DNA of 64,000 nt from an uncultured Dechloromonas sp. (GCF_945957265.1 NZ_CAMFKO010000001.1:186001-250000), one strand, 5' to 3'. Positions 33,636 to 43,543 are shown, counted from the first letter of the stretch. The notes: generated by a model from the letters alone, not told the origin. Translations and numbers: made by a program.

Positions 33636-34535
33636 CTAGGCACGCTGTACTGGAAGGACATGCCCATCCCCGGCCTTCCCGCTTCCGGCGGCCGCCAACT
33701 CGCTGCCGCTCTCGTTGATCCAGGCGAACACGCTGTCGATCGCCGCCGTCGCGATATCGAAATACTCCTGCGCCGCCACGCTGATGCCGGAACTGAGCAG
33801 CATCCGGGTGCGGATCACGCGAGCCATTTCCTGCACCGCCAGCGCCGCCTTGTCGGCCTTCGCCCCCTGCCCGCCCACCTCGTTGGCCTGGTTGAGCAGG
33901 GCCTCGGCCCGCGCCACCAGGAACATCAGGCGCACCCGCGCCACGGCGGAACAACCGCGCTTTGCCGCGACGCTGGTTCCCAGGGCCCGGGCCTGGCCCA
34001 GGCACTCGGTCAGGGCCGGCAGGCGGCTGGCGTAATTGCGCACCAGACCGCGGGCACAGCGCTCGACCAGCAGCACCTCGACCCGCGATTCGCCCAGCGC
34101 GGCAAGCCATTGCAAGAGCTGATCGACGAGAAAGCTATGCTGGGCGATGCTTTGCTCGACCGACAGGCCGCCCAGCTTCTCCCGCAGTTCCCCCCAGTGG
34201 AACTGGAACAGCGACAGATCGTTCTGGGTCAGGCAGGGATGCGCCCGTCCCCCTTCCTCCCGCGCCACCTCCCGCAGGGACGGAATCAGCGCTTCGATCT
34301 CGCGCGCCTTGCCGTCGAGGCGCGTCCGGAAAGCCCGGTCGCCGGACAACAGGGCCGAACTCATGCCGCGATGCTGCTGGAAATGACCGACCAGCGCCAG
34401 CAGGGAACGGCAGGCCGCCAGCGTACCGGCCAGCGACTTGCCGGCCAGCTCCCGGCGGCGACGACGATAGCGCGTCGCGCCCGCGGCAATGATGATGCCG
34501 GCCAGCGCCAGCATCGCGTAAATGACCCAATTCAT
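33636..34535 (-). CDS. Membrane-anchored NIT-like sensor protein
   Basis: 299 residues with one N-terminal membrane helix (about 4-22), a basic patch RYRRRRR, then an all-alpha domain opening LLALVGHFQQHRGMSSALLSGDRAF. The Q-H-R-G-M-S motif matches the NIT (nitrate- and nitrite-sensing) domain and is nearly the same as that in the chemoreceptor at 17766. No output domain follows, so it must signal through partners: the MCP (7 bases upstream on the same strand) and the GGDEF-EAL protein downstream. The basic residues after the helix suggest the sensor domain is cytoplasmic, which is unusual and not certain. Confidence 0.7.
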   Translation of the reverse strand: MNWVIYAMLALAGIIIAAGATRYRRRRRELAGKSLAGTLAACRSLLALVGHFQQHRGMSSALLSGDRAFRTRLDGKAREIEALIPSLREVAREEGGRAHPCLTQNDLSLFQFHWGELREKLGGLSVEQSIAQHSFLVDQLLQWLAALGESRVEVLLVERCARGLVRNYASRLPALTECLGQARALGTSVAAKRGCSAVARVRLMFLVARAEALLNQANEVGGQGAKADKAALAVQEMARVIRTRMLLSSGISVAAQEYFDIATAAIDSVFAWINESGSELAAAGSGKAGDGHVLPVQRA

Positions 34536-34542
34536 GTCGACC

Positions 34543-35736
34543 TCATTCGTATTGGTATTTTTTCAATGCCCCGGTCAGCTGCACCGACAAGTCGCTGAGA
34601 TAGCGGGACAGTTCGCTGTTCTCGCGCACCAGGTGCTCGTTGGCGTCGGCCAGCTGGGCGACCTGCTCGATGTCGCGGGCGATGTTCAGGCCGGCCGCGC
34701 TCTGTTCCTGGCTGGCCGCCGCGATGTCGCGGATCAGCGCCAGGGTCTGCCCGGCGTTGGCCTCGACCCGGCGCAGGTCGGCCACCGCCTCGCCGGCGTC
34801 GCTCAGGCTCCTGGCGGCCTGGCCGGTGGTCGCCGCCATGGCGGCGATCATGCCGCCGACGTCGTGGCGGACGCCTTCGATGCGCTCGCCGATATCGCGG
34901 GTCGCGTTGCTGGTCCGCTCGGCCAGCTTGCGCACTTCGTCGGCGACCACGGCGAAGCCCCGCCCCTGCTCGCCGGCGCGGGCCGCCTCGATGGCGGCAT
35001 TGAGCGCCAGCAGGTTGGTCTGCGCGGCAATCTCGGCGATCAGCTCGACGATGACGTCGATCTCCTGCGAGCGCTGGCCCAGGCGGCTGGCGCTTTCGGA
35101 GGTTTCCCGCACCGTCGCGACCAGGCTTTCCAGGCTGCGCGCCAGGCCGTTGACCCGCTCGGCGCCGGCCATCGCCATCTGCCCCGAGGCCTCGGCCACC
35201 GAGGCCGCGCCCTGGGCGCTTTCGCTGGTCATGCCCAGGCTGACGGTGAGCTGCTCCAGGGTTGCCGAGGACGACAGCGTGATGTCGCGCTGGCGGCGCA
35301 CGCCGTCGTCGCCGCCCCGGGCGTTGACGTTGCTTTCGCCGGCGACGCTGGAAATCTCCTGCGACATCCGGGCAAAGGTCAGGAACAGGCCGGACAGCGA
35401 GCGGGCCATGCCGTTCAGGCGCTCGGCCAGCGGCGCCAGGGCGTGGCAAGCCCGGGGATCGAGACGGCTGACCAGGCGACCGCCCGCCAGGTCGAGCGCG
35501 AAGCGGTCGATCACGGCCAGCGCCGCCTCCAGCCCGCGCTGCATGCCGACGAAGATGGCCAGCGCCAGGCCGAGCAAGGCCAGGCCAGCCGCCGCCCAAA
35601 GTTCGCCCGGCCCGCTCGTCGCGGCGACGGCCAGTGCCGCGCCACCGCCCGCCGCGCACAGGCAGCCGGCAAACAAACGGCGGCGCAAGGCATTCATGCA
35701 GGCGCTCAAAGCCGGAACCGATTCAGCCTTTGTCAT
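34543..35736 (-). CDS. Methyl-accepting chemotaxis protein without periplasmic domain
   Basis: 397 residues from ATG 35736 (the frame runs to 35799). Two adjacent helices near residues 15-65 ([19 protein letters not shown] and [20 protein letters not shown]) with almost nothing between them, so there is no external sensor. The rest is HAMP-like and signalling coiled coil with the tip [40 protein letters not shown]. It ends at LKKYQYE without a CheR tether. Its start region precedes a NIT-like protein 7 bases after its stop, so the sensing part may be supplied in trans. This split MCP/NIT pair is unusual. Confidence 0.85.
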   Translation of the reverse strand: MTKAESVPALSACMNALRRRLFAGCLCAAGGGAALAVAATSGPGELWAAAGLALLGLALAIFVGMQRGLEAALAVIDRFALDLAGGRLVSRLDPRACHALAPLAERLNGMARSLSGLFLTFARMSQEISSVAGESNVNARGGDDGVRRQRDITLSSSATLEQLTVSLGMTSESAQGAASVAEASGQMAMAGAERVNGLARSLESLVATVRETSESASRLGQRSQEIDVIVELIAEIAAQTNLLALNAAIEAARAGEQGRGFAVVADEVRKLAERTSNATRDIGERIEGVRHDVGGMIAAMAATTGQAARSLSDAGEAVADLRRVEANAGQTLALIRDIAAASQEQSAAGLNIARDIEQVAQLADANEHLVRENSELSRYLSDLSVQLTGALKKYQYE

Positions 35737-36031
35737 ATCGTGTGGACACAAAGTAATGAAATTGCCAATCACTAAGCAACTCCCTTGCCACAACGCCAAT
35801 AAAAATAATTATCGCAACAAAATCAGATAATTAAACAATGCACATCGGGCGATGGCGGTCAAAACACCCCGGCCGCCGCCGCCCGCGCCGCGATGCGGAT
35901 TGCTGCACCGCACCAAACAAGTGCCGGCATCGCCCCGGGCATGACGCGCCGGCGCACCCGAAAAGTGCATCCGGATGCCGCCTTGCCCACCGGCTATAAT
36001 TGCGGTTTTGCCACGCAACGAGAAGAACGTC

Positions 36032-37136
36032 ATGGAAGCAGAACAGCTCAACAGCATCTCCAACAAGCTCGACGATCTGGCGCAGCGCGCCGCCGAGCTT
36101 CGGAGGTATCTTTGACTACGATCACAAGCGCGAACGCCTGACCCTCCTGAACAAGGAGATGGAAGATCCCAAGATCTGGGACGATCCGAAATACGCCCAG
36201 GAGCTGGGCAAGGAAAAGAAATCGCTGGAAGACATCGTGCTCGTCCTCGAAGCCGTCGATAGCGGCGTCGCCGACGGCCGCGAGCTGTTCGCCATGGGCA
36301 AGGAAGACAACGACGACGACACCCTGCTCGCCGTCGAGGCCGACAACGCCGAGCTGGAAACCAAGCTCGCCGCCCTCGAATTCCGCCGCATGTTCAACAA
36401 CCCGTCCGACCCGATGCCCTGCTTCCTGGAAATCCAGGCCGGCGCCGGCGGCACGGAAGCCCAGGACTGGGCATCGATGCTGCTGCGCATGTACCTGAAG
36501 TACGGCGAAAAGAAGGGCTTCAGCGTCGAGGTCATGGAAGAATCGGAAGGCGACGTGGCCGGCATCAAGAGCGCCACCATCAAGTTCTCCGGCGACTACG
36601 CCTACGGCACGCTGCGCACCGAGACCGGCATCCACCGCCTGGTCCGCAAGTCGCCGTTCGACTCCAACGCCCGCCGCCACACCAGCTTCACCTCGGTATT
36701 CGTGTTCCCGGAAGTCGATGAATCGATCGAGATCGCCATCAACCCGGCCGACGTGCGCACCGACACCTACCGCGCTTCCGGCGCCGGCGGCCAGCACATC
36801 AACAAGACCGACTCCGCCGTCCGTCTGACCCACGTGCCGACCGGCATCGTCGTGCAGTGCCAGAACGACCGTTCGCAGCACCGCAACCGCGACGAAGCCT
36901 GGCAGATGCTGCGCGCCCGCCTCTACGAGTTCGAACTGCGCAAGCAGCAGGCCGAGCAGCAAAAGCTGGAAGACGCCAAGTCCGACATCGGCTGGGGCCA
37001 CCAGATCCGCTCCTACGTGCTCGACCAGTCGCGCATCAAGGACCTGCGCACCAACCACGAAACCGGCAACACCCAGGCAGTACTCGACGGCGACCTCGAT
37101 CCCTTCATCGAGGCCAGCCTGAAACAGGGCGTCTGA
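36032..37136 (+). CDS. prfB: Peptide chain release factor 2 (programmed +1 frameshift)
   Basis: The gene starts at ATG 36032 ([15 protein letters not shown]), reads 27 codons in frame 1 to an in-frame TGA at 36113-36115, then shifts +1 and continues as [12 protein letters not shown] from 36114 to the stop at 37134-37136, giving 367 residues. RF2 hallmarks in the main frame: SPFD (codon-reading tripeptide SPF), GAGGQH (GGQ, catalysis of peptide release) and the N-terminal helical domain. RF2 ends translation at UGA and UAA; low RF2 lets the ribosome shift, so the gene is self-regulated. A GTG-start membrane protein gene follows 19 bases downstream. Confidence 0.97.
36101..36116 (+). promoter_or_regulatory. 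prfB: RF2 recoding signal
   Basis: cggaggtatctttgac: an internal Shine-Dalgarno GGAGG, three bases (TAT) and the slippery CTT followed by TGA and C, the same layout as in E. coli prfB. The C after TGA makes it a weak stop, favouring +1 slip from CTT-TGA to CTT-GAC. Confidence 0.93.
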
Positions 37137-37155
37137 GGCCGGGGGTGAGTCAGCC

Positions 37156-38406
37156 GTGACTCGCCTCTTCGCCTGGCTGGCCGGCGCGCTGCTCCTGCTC
37201 GTGCTGGCCGCCGGCGGCCTGTTTCTGGCCGCGCTGGAAGACAAGCCGCTGGTCGAGCGCAGCGAGAACATCTCTCCGGCCGCCATCGATCAGGCACGCT
37301 GGCTGTTCCACACCAACGATCCCCGTCGTCTGCAGCATGGCGAGGCCCGCCGCACCGCCATACCCGCCACGCTGCTCGACGAAGGCATCAATACCCTGGC
37401 CAGCCGGACCCTGAAGGCGCGCGGCACCTTCGTCCTGACCGGGCAAGCCGCCGAGATCCGGCTCACCCGCCGCATCCCGATCCCCGGCACGCCCTTTCTC
37501 AACCTGAAAGCCAGCATTCGCGAAGGCCGCGGCGAGCCGAAGATATCCGCCGCGGCGATCGGGCCGATCCCGATTCCCCCCGCCGTTCTCGAAACCTTCC
37601 TCAACATCGCCGCCAGTGCCGGGGGTTACGGCCAGGAATGGCAACTGGCCCGCCGGGCGATCCATGAGCTGGCCTTCGATCCGGCGCGCCGCCTGGTCAT
37701 CGTCGGTTATGTCTGGGAACCCTCCCTGCTCGACCGGGCGCGCGCCATCGCCTTCTCGCCCGACGAACTGGTGCGCATTCGCTCCGCCCACGAATCGCTG
37801 GCCGGGCTGCTCGACCACCATGCGCCGGGACGGCGCATACCGCTCGCCGGCATCCTGCGGGCCATGCTCGACGTCGACGGCAGCGACCAGCGGGAAAACC
37901 GGCGGGCCGCGGTGCTGGTTCTCGGCGTCTATCTGGCCGAGAAGAACATCGCCTCGCTGATCCCGGAAGCCCGCACCTGGCCGCAGTTGCGGCCGGTAGC
38001 CATGATGCTCGCCGGGCGCAACGACAGCGCCCAGCATTTCGCCGTTTCCGCCATGCTGGCCGCCTGGGCCGGCGAGCCCGTCGCCGATGCCATCGGCCTC
38101 TACAAGGAACTGGCCGATGCCGGCCACGGCAGCGGCTTTTCCTTTGCCGACCTGGCCGCCGACCGGGCCGGAACCCGTTTCGGGGAGCTTCTCAACCGCG
38201 GCGACCGGCGGCTGGACGGCTTGCTGAAGAACGACCTCCACGACCGCGACCTGGTACCGCCGCTTGGCGACCTGCCGGAATCCATCAACGCCGTCGATTT
38301 CCAGCGCCACTTCGGGAGCACGTCGAGCCCCGCCTATCGCCACCTGACCGCCGAGATCGAGCGCCGCCTCGACGGCATGCCCCTCTACCGGCCGCAGCAA
38401 CCATGA
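37156..38406 (+). CDS. Membrane-anchored hypothetical protein
   Basis: 416 residues from GTG 37156. An N-terminal helix (FAWLAGALLLLVLAAGGLFLAAL) is a signal anchor with no lipobox; the rest is mostly helical and probably periplasmic, with no motif that I can assign. Segments such as ISPAAIDQARWLFHTNDPR, RRIPIPGTPFLNLKASIREG and FSFADLAADRAGTRFGELL look conserved and well folded. It lies between prfB and a cupin gene and overlaps the latter by 4 bases (ATGA at 38403-38406), so the two are coupled. Confidence 0.65.
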   Translation: MTRLFAWLAGALLLLVLAAGGLFLAALEDKPLVERSENISPAAIDQARWLFHTNDPRRLQHGEARRTAIPATLLDEGINTLASRTLKARGTFVLTGQAAEIRLTRRIPIPGTPFLNLKASIREGRGEPKISAAAIGPIPIPPAVLETFLNIAASAGGYGQEWQLARRAIHELAFDPARRLVIVGYVWEPSLLDRARAIAFSPDELVRIRSAHESLAGLLDHHAPGRRIPLAGILRAMLDVDGSDQRENRRAAVLVLGVYLAEKNIASLIPEARTWPQLRPVAMMLAGRNDSAQHFAVSAMLAAWAGEPVADAIGLYKELADAGHGSGFSFADLAADRAGTRFGELLNRGDRRLDGLLKNDLHDRDLVPPLGDLPESINAVDFQRHFGSTSSPAYRHLTAEIERRLDGMPLYRPQQP

Positions 38407-38729
38407 CCGACAACCTGTTCGCCGAGCTTCCCGCCTCGCCCCGGCCGGACGAGCTGTTCCAGGAACTGCTCAAGCGCCCGGGGCTGCGCATCGAACGCAT
38501 CGTGTCCACCGGCCAGGCCAGCCCGCCGGGATTCTGGTACGACCAGCCGGAGGGGGAATGGGTGCTGCTCGTGCAGGGCGAGGCGAGCATCCGCTTCGCC
38601 GACATGCCGGAAGCGCTTGCCCTGAAGCCCGGCGATTTCCTGGAGATCGCCCCGCATCGACGGCACCGGGTGGAATGGACCCACCCGCAGCTGACGACGG
38701 TCTGGCTCGCCATCCACTACGCGCCCTGA
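38403..38729 (+). CDS. Small cupin-domain protein
   Basis: 108 residues forming one cupin beta barrel: GEWVLLVQGEASIRFADM as motif 1 region and LKPGDFLEIAPHRRHRVEWT as motif 2. The usual first-motif histidines are replaced (E/G-rich), but motif 2 retains H644-type histidines in APHRRHRVEW. Metal binding is thus doubtful. Its start lies in the stop of the preceding unknown gene. Proteins like this are often called 'cupin' or phosphoribosylaminoimidazole-like; no substrate can be named. Confidence 0.8.
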   Translation: MTDNLFAELPASPRPDELFQELLKRPGLRIERIVSTGQASPPGFWYDQPEGEWVLLVQGEASIRFADMPEALALKPGDFLEIAPHRRHRVEWTHPQLTTVWLAIHYAP

Positions 38730-38787
38730 CTCGCGCACACCCGCAGGTCCCGCATCAGGCGCTCGTCACGACCGCCCCGCCGGGGTT

Positions 38788-41112
38788 TCAGGTCTCGGAG
38801 AGGAAGCTTCTTGACGACGGATTGCCGCTGGCCACCCGGCCGATCCGCAGCCATCGCAGGATCACCGAATACAGCAACTGAGCCTGAATCGGCTTCGGGA
38901 TGAAATCGCTCATGCCGGCGTCGAAACAGCGCTGCCGGTCGCCGGCGAAGGCATTGGCGGTGACCGCGATCACCGGAAGCCCGGCCCGCTCCGGCATGGT
39001 CCGTATCAGGCGGGTGGCCTGCATGCCATCCATGTACGGCATCTGGACATCCATCAGGACGGCCGCGTAGTCGCGCTCGCGAACGGCGCGCACGGCCTCC
39101 AGGCCGTTCTCCGCCACATCGATCTGCAGGCCGGTGCCCGACAGGATCGCCAGGGCCACCTCCCGATTGACCAGGTCGTCATCGACCAGCAGCAGGCGCT
39201 TGCCGGCAAAGTGCCGGGCGATATCGTCGAGCGGCGAGTCGACCGGTACCAGGGGCGCGGCGAACGGCGCACTCGCCCTCGCCAGCTTGACCACGAACCA
39301 GAAGGTGCTGCCTGCTCCGGGAGTGCTGCTCACGCCCACCTCGCCCCCCATCAAGCCGACCAGCTCGCGCGTGATGGCCAAGCCGAGCCCGGTGCCGCCG
39401 TAGCGCCGGGTGCTCGAGCCGTCGGCCTGACAGAAGGAGTCGAAGATGCTGTTGAGGTATTCCGGGGCGATCCCTATCCCGGTGTCGCGGACTTCGAAAC
39501 GCAGCGTGCAGCGCGATGCCGAGTCTTCGACGAGCAGGGCGCTCAGCGTGACGCCGCCGCGCTCGGTGAACTTCACGGCGTTCGAGGCGTAATTGAGCAA
39601 GGCCTGGCTCAGGCGAACCGGATCGCCGAGCAAATCGGGCGGCAAGGCTGCGGACTCGACCCGGAAGGTGAGGCCCTTGCCGGCGGCGCGCGGCTCGACT
39701 GCCGCTGCGACCCCGGCCAGAATGCCGTCGATGGAGACGGGCACCGATTCCAGCTCCAGCTTGCCGGATTCGAGCTTGGAAAAATCCAGGATTTCGTCGA
39801 TCAGGCCGGCCAGCCGGTGTCCCGCCACATCGATATGCTCGACCTGTTCGCGGGCATCGCCGGTCAGCCCCCGCTGCTTGAGCAGGAAGGACATCCCGAC
39901 GATCGCGTTGAGCGGGGTCAGGATTTCATGGCTGACATTGGACAGGAACTCGGATTTCATCCGCCCAAGCCGGGCGGCCGAATCCCTGGCCACCGCCAGC
40001 TGATCGGCCAGCGCCTGCTCGTCGCTGACATCCCGCGTCAGCAGCGCAAAGCGGCGTCCGCCATCGGCCGGCTCGATTTCGAGAGACGACAGCTGCAGCG
40101 GGAAAAGATGCCCGTCCACCTGCCGCCCGGTGAAACGCAGACGCTGGATGTCCTGCTCGCCGATCAGCCAGCACAGCGACTCCATGCATTTGCCGCCATC
40201 CTGCTCGTTGACGAGGAAGCCGGCGAAATTGCGGCTCCCCGGCTCGCCCGCGATGCCGAACATGCTTTTGGCGTTGTGGTCCATGGACAGCACGAAGCCT
40301 TCCTCATCGACCACCGTCACGCCGAGCTCGGTTGCCTGCATCAGCTTGTGGCTGCGCTCCTCGGCGCGCTCCCGGGCGACGAGGTTGCGTATCCGGGCGC
40401 GCAGCTCCACCGGGAAAACCGGCTTCGCCACGTAGTCGTCGATACCCAGGTGAAACAGTTCGACGCGCCGTTGCGGGGTATCGAAAGCGGTCAGCGCGAC
40501 AATCGGAATCTCGCCCCTGGGCGCGGCCTGCCGCCTGATCCGGTTGATCAGCCGCGATCCCGTCATGTGGCCGCCAAGCACGATATCGGTCACCACCAGA
40601 TCGTGGTCGCCCCCCAGGAAAGCGGGCCAGGCTTCGTCGGCGGAAGCGAAGGCATCGACCTCCGCGCCCCACTCGCGCAACTGCGCCGCCAGCGCCAGGC
40701 GCTGCTCCGGCGCATCCTCGACATAAAGAATCCGGCAGCGCAAGGGCTGCTGCGCATCGAGAAAATGGCGCGCAAAGGCCACCAGTTCCTCCAGGTCCTG
40801 CTTGCGGAAAATCTCCGTAATGCCCGCGCGCTCGGCATCAATGGCCATTTCGGCGCTCGGGCTGCCGGTCAGCAGCACGATAGGCGCGATCGGCACCAGG
40901 CCATCGCAGCGCAACTGCCGGCCCAGCGACAAGCCGTCGCAGTCGCTCAGCTGGCCGGAGATCACCACGAAATCGACCGTTTGTGCTGCCGCCTCGGCAA
41001 GCGCTTCCATCCGCGTAGCCGACAGGACGAAGTCGACGCCACGGAAGCGGTTGAAGCTCTGCTGAAGGATCTCCCGATACAGCGGGGAGCTCTCGACGAT
41101 GAGGACTCGCAC
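38788..41112 (-). CDS. Hybrid sensor histidine kinase REC-REC-PAS-HK-REC
   Basis: 774 residues, soluble (no membrane helix). Order: receiver 1 (1-118), receiver 2 (127-245), PAS (about 255-370), HisKA with H395 in SHEILTPLNAI, HATPase with N, G1 (DTGIGI) and G2 (GTGLGLAI) boxes, receiver 3 (about 640-755). Receiver 2 has D176 in LVVTDIVL and receiver 3 the Asp in VLMDVQMP. Receiver 1 lacks the acceptor: DFVVISGQL, with S52 where Asp belongs, and E7-S8 in place of the acidic pair. Receiver 1 is thus probably an unphosphorylated docking or sensing module. No partner regulator is adjacent. Confidence 0.92.
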   Translation of the reverse strand: MRVLIVESSPLYREILQQSFNRFRGVDFVLSATRMEALAEAAAQTVDFVVISGQLSDCDGLSLGRQLRCDGLVPIAPIVLLTGSPSAEMAIDAERAGITEIFRKQDLEELVAFARHFLDAQQPLRCRILYVEDAPEQRLALAAQLREWGAEVDAFASADEAWPAFLGGDHDLVVTDIVLGGHMTGSRLINRIRRQAAPRGEIPIVALTAFDTPQRRVELFHLGIDDYVAKPVFPVELRARIRNLVARERAEERSHKLMQATELGVTVVDEEGFVLSMDHNAKSMFGIAGEPGSRNFAGFLVNEQDGGKCMESLCWLIGEQDIQRLRFTGRQVDGHLFPLQLSSLEIEPADGGRRFALLTRDVSDEQALADQLAVARDSAARLGRMKSEFLSNVSHEILTPLNAIVGMSFLLKQRGLTGDAREQVEHIDVAGHRLAGLIDEILDFSKLESGKLELESVPVSIDGILAGVAAAVEPRAAGKGLTFRVESAALPPDLLGDPVRLSQALLNYASNAVKFTERGGVTLSALLVEDSASRCTLRFEVRDTGIGIAPEYLNSIFDSFCQADGSSTRRYGGTGLGLAITRELVGLMGGEVGVSSTPGAGSTFWFVVKLARASAPFAAPLVPVDSPLDDIARHFAGKRLLLVDDDLVNREVALAILSGTGLQIDVAENGLEAVRAVRERDYAAVLMDVQMPYMDGMQATRLIRTMPERAGLPVIAVTANAFAGDRQRCFDAGMSDFIPKPIQAQLLYSVILRWLRIGRVASGNPSSRSFLSET

Positions 41113-41377
41113 AAAACACCTATTCTGCCAATAACGACAAGAATAATACCACTCGCCACAATTAATTACAGTGTTTCATGCTACCCGAATTCCAGCCTTT
41201 CAAACGACCGTATCGAAAACAAGTTGCCTCCCCGGGACCGCGACAGCGCCGTCGCCGCCAGGCATGCCAAAAAGCGCGGCATCCCGCGCCGCCGGCCTTG
41301 TCGTGAGGGGGGCAAATCGGCGAAAATTCAGGGTTTTAGCGGTAGCCCGCAGCGAACCCAATTTTCAAGGATTCCCC

Positions 41378-42886
41378 ATGTCCCAGAACGACAACGCCGA
41401 ACAGCCCGTCCAGCAGGACGAGAACCACATCATCGCCGAGCGCCGTGCCAAGCTCGCCGAGTGGCGCAAGACGGGCCAGGCCTTCCCGAACGACTTCCAG
41501 CGCGAGAACACCGCCGCCAAGTTGCACGAGGGCTACGGCGAGAAATCCGCCGAGGAACTGGAAGGCCTGCCGGTCGAGGTCAAGGTCGCCGGCCGCATGA
41601 TGCTCAAGCGCGTCATGGGCAAGGCCTCCTTCGCCACGCTGCAGGACGTCTCCGGCCGCATCCAGGTCTACATCGCCCGCGACAAGGTCGGCGAGGACGT
41701 CTACGCCGCCTTCAAGGGCTGGGACCTCGGCGACATCCTCGGCGTCGTCGGTACGCTGATGAAGACCCGCACCGGCGAACTGACCATCCAGGCCACCGAA
41801 ATCCGCCTGCTGACCAAGTCGATCCGCCCGCTGCCCGACAAGTTCCACGGCCTGTCCGACCAGGAGCTGAAGTACCGCCAGCGCTACGTCGACCTGATCA
41901 TGAACGAGGAAACGCGCTTCACCTTCCGCGCCCGTTCGGCCATCGTCCAGTCGATCCGCAACTACATGACCGGCCACGGCTTCATGGAAGTCGAGACGCC
42001 GATGATGCACCCGATCCCCGGCGGCGCCTCGGCCAAGCCCTTCGTCACGCACCACAACGCGCTCGACATGCAGCAGTTCCTGCGCATCGCCCCCGAGCTC
42101 TACCTCAAGCGCCTGGTCGTCGGCGGCTTCGAGAAGGTCTTCGAAATCAACCGCAACTTCCGCAACGAAGGCCTGTCGCCGCGCCACAACCCCGAATTCA
42201 CGATGATGGAGTTCTACGAGGCCTACGCGAACTACCACACGCTGATGGACTTCACCGAAGGCCTGCTCCGCCACGCCGCCCGCGAGGCGCTGGGCAAGGA
42301 AGTCTTCATCTACCAGGGCCGCGAACTCGATCTGTCCAAGCCTTTCCATCGCCTGACCATCAACCAGGCCATCCAGCGCCAGCACCCGGAATTCTCCGAT
42401 GCCGAGCTGGCCGACGCCGAGTTCCTCAAGGCCAAGATCAAGCACTTCGGCGAGCCGGTCAAGCCGGGCGGCCTGGGCAGCCTGCAACTGCAGCTGTTCG
42501 AAGCCTGCGCCGAGGCCCAGTGCTGGGAGCCGACCTTCATCATCGACTACCCGGTCGAAGTGTCGCCGCTGGCCCGCGCTTCCGACAGCAACCCGGAAAT
42601 CACCGAGCGCTTCGAGCTGTTCATCGTCGGCCGCGAGATCGCCAACGGCTTCTCCGAGCTCAACGATGCCGAAGACCAGGCCGCCCGCTTCCAGGAGCAG
42701 GCCAAGGCCAAGGATGCCGGCGACGAGGAGGCGATGTACTACGACGCCGACTTCATCCGCGCGCTGGAATACGGGCTGCCGCCGACCGGCGGCTGCGGCA
42801 TCGGTATCGATCGTCTGATCATGTTGCTGACCGATTCCCCCGCTATCCGCGATGTGATTCTGTTCCCCTCGATGCGCCCCGAGTAA
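41378..42886 (+). CDS. lysS: Lysyl-tRNA synthetase (class II)
   Basis: 502 residues from ATG 41378 ([20 protein letters not shown]); the frame opens upstream but that part is not conserved. N-terminal OB-fold anticodon-binding domain (about 60-170: [19 protein letters not shown]), then the class II core with motif 1 ([15 protein letters not shown]), motif 2 ([26 protein letters not shown]) and motif 3 ([13 protein letters not shown]). It charges tRNA-Lys. The intergenic region to the next gene holds a REP-like palindrome. Confidence 0.97.
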   Translation: MSQNDNAEQPVQQDENHIIAERRAKLAEWRKTGQAFPNDFQRENTAAKLHEGYGEKSAEELEGLPVEVKVAGRMMLKRVMGKASFATLQDVSGRIQVYIARDKVGEDVYAAFKGWDLGDILGVVGTLMKTRTGELTIQATEIRLLTKSIRPLPDKFHGLSDQELKYRQRYVDLIMNEETRFTFRARSAIVQSIRNYMTGHGFMEVETPMMHPIPGGASAKPFVTHHNALDMQQFLRIAPELYLKRLVVGGFEKVFEINRNFRNEGLSPRHNPEFTMMEFYEAYANYHTLMDFTEGLLRHAAREALGKEVFIYQGRELDLSKPFHRLTINQAIQRQHPEFSDAELADAEFLKAKIKHFGEPVKPGGLGSLQLQLFEACAEAQCWEPTFIIDYPVEVSPLARASDSNPEITERFELFIVGREIANGFSELNDAEDQAARFQEQAKAKDAGDEEAMYYDADFIRALEYGLPPTGGCGIGIDRLIMLLTDSPAIRDVILFPSMRPE

Positions 42887-42931
42887 TGAATGGCCGGCTG
42901 CGCTTGGCGATACGGCGTTGCGCGGCACCTT

Positions 42932-42969
42932 GCATAGCCTCTACGGGCCACCCCGTAGCGCTGCTATGC
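42932..42969. repeat. REP-like nested palindrome after lysS
   Basis: Outer arms gcatagc (42932-42938) and gctatgc (42963-42969), inner arms ctacggg (42941-42947) and cccgtag (42952-42958): one long, near-perfect hairpin 46 bases after the lysS stop. GC-rich inverted stretches follow to 43010, then two copies of tttcggtaatt (43017-43027 and 43035-43045). This resembles a REP/BIME extragenic element or transcript-end stem. Confidence 0.5.
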
Positions 42970-43048
42970 GGCGGCCCCGCGCGCCTTGTCTCGCCGGCGC
43001 TCGCTCGGCCATTGGGTTTCGGTAATTGATTGGCTTTCGGTAATTTCA

Positions 43049-43543
43049 ATGCAGGTTCGCCAAGTGCAAATCGCCCACGACGCCTTGCAGGACCGCCTGG
43101 TCCTGCGCGTTGCGACGCAGGCTGACGAGGAGTTCCGGGTCTGGCTGACCCGGCGCTTCCTGCGCGAACTGTGGCCGCATCTGGCCAGGTTGCTGACCCA
43201 GGCGAGCAGTAGCGCCCCGCTGGCCAGCGTCGAATCCGTCCCGGCACCACCCAGCTTCGAGGCGGCTTTCGAGGACGACAAGGCGACCTATCCGCTTGGC
43301 TCGAATCCCTTGCTGACCAGCGAAATCAAGGTCGACGCCCAGGCCGACGGCAGTTTTCACCTGACTTTCCGCGAAGGCCGCGAGCGCAGTTTCGATCTCG
43401 GCCTGACGCCCGACCTGCTGCAAGCCCTGTGCGCCATGCTCAGGGCGGCTGCCGAGCAGGCCCAATGGGGCCTCGACCTGGCCTATGCCGCGCCCGCCCC
43501 GACCCACGCCGCCGCGGGCAAGGTCGCCTCCCACCTCCATTAA
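43049..43543 (+). CDS. Conserved hypothetical protein before mnmC
   Basis: 164 residues from ATG 43049. It opens MQVRQVQIAHDALQDRLVLRVATQADEEFRVWLTRRFLRELWPHL and has a beta-rich second half (GSFHLTFREGRERSFDLGLTPDLLQALCAMLRAAAEQAQWGL). No known motif. The stop is directly followed by the mnmC GTG start (43544), so the pair is one operon, and I infer a helper or unrelated role in the same transcript. Similar proteins of about this size sit upstream of mnmC in other betaproteobacteria, as far as I recall. Confidence 0.7.
   Translation: MQVRQVQIAHDALQDRLVLRVATQADEEFRVWLTRRFLRELWPHLARLLTQASSSAPLASVESVPAPPSFEAAFEDDKATYPLGSNPLLTSEIKVDAQADGSFHLTFREGRERSFDLGLTPDLLQALCAMLRAAAEQAQWGLDLAYAAPAPTHAAAGKVASHLH

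Noticed and set aside
33548..33667. Longer start for the GGDEF-EAL gene at 33667
   Set aside because: Possible (two ATGs and GGAAGG), but it overlaps the upstream gene by 32 bases and adds an Ala/Gly-rich stretch before the PAS domain; kept only as an alternative.
30341..33718. Very long open frame on the plus strand (over 1100 codons)
   Set aside because: Shadow of the GGDEF-EAL gene and the end of the pseudo-beta-lactamase in high-GC DNA; composition is Ala/Arg/Gly/Pro-rich with no domains, while the other strand has complete motifs.
39211..43029. Open frame of over 1200 codons on the plus strand
   Set aside because: It spans the antisense of the hybrid kinase and an off-frame of lysS, both of which have clear family motifs; no protein-like pattern in the long frame.
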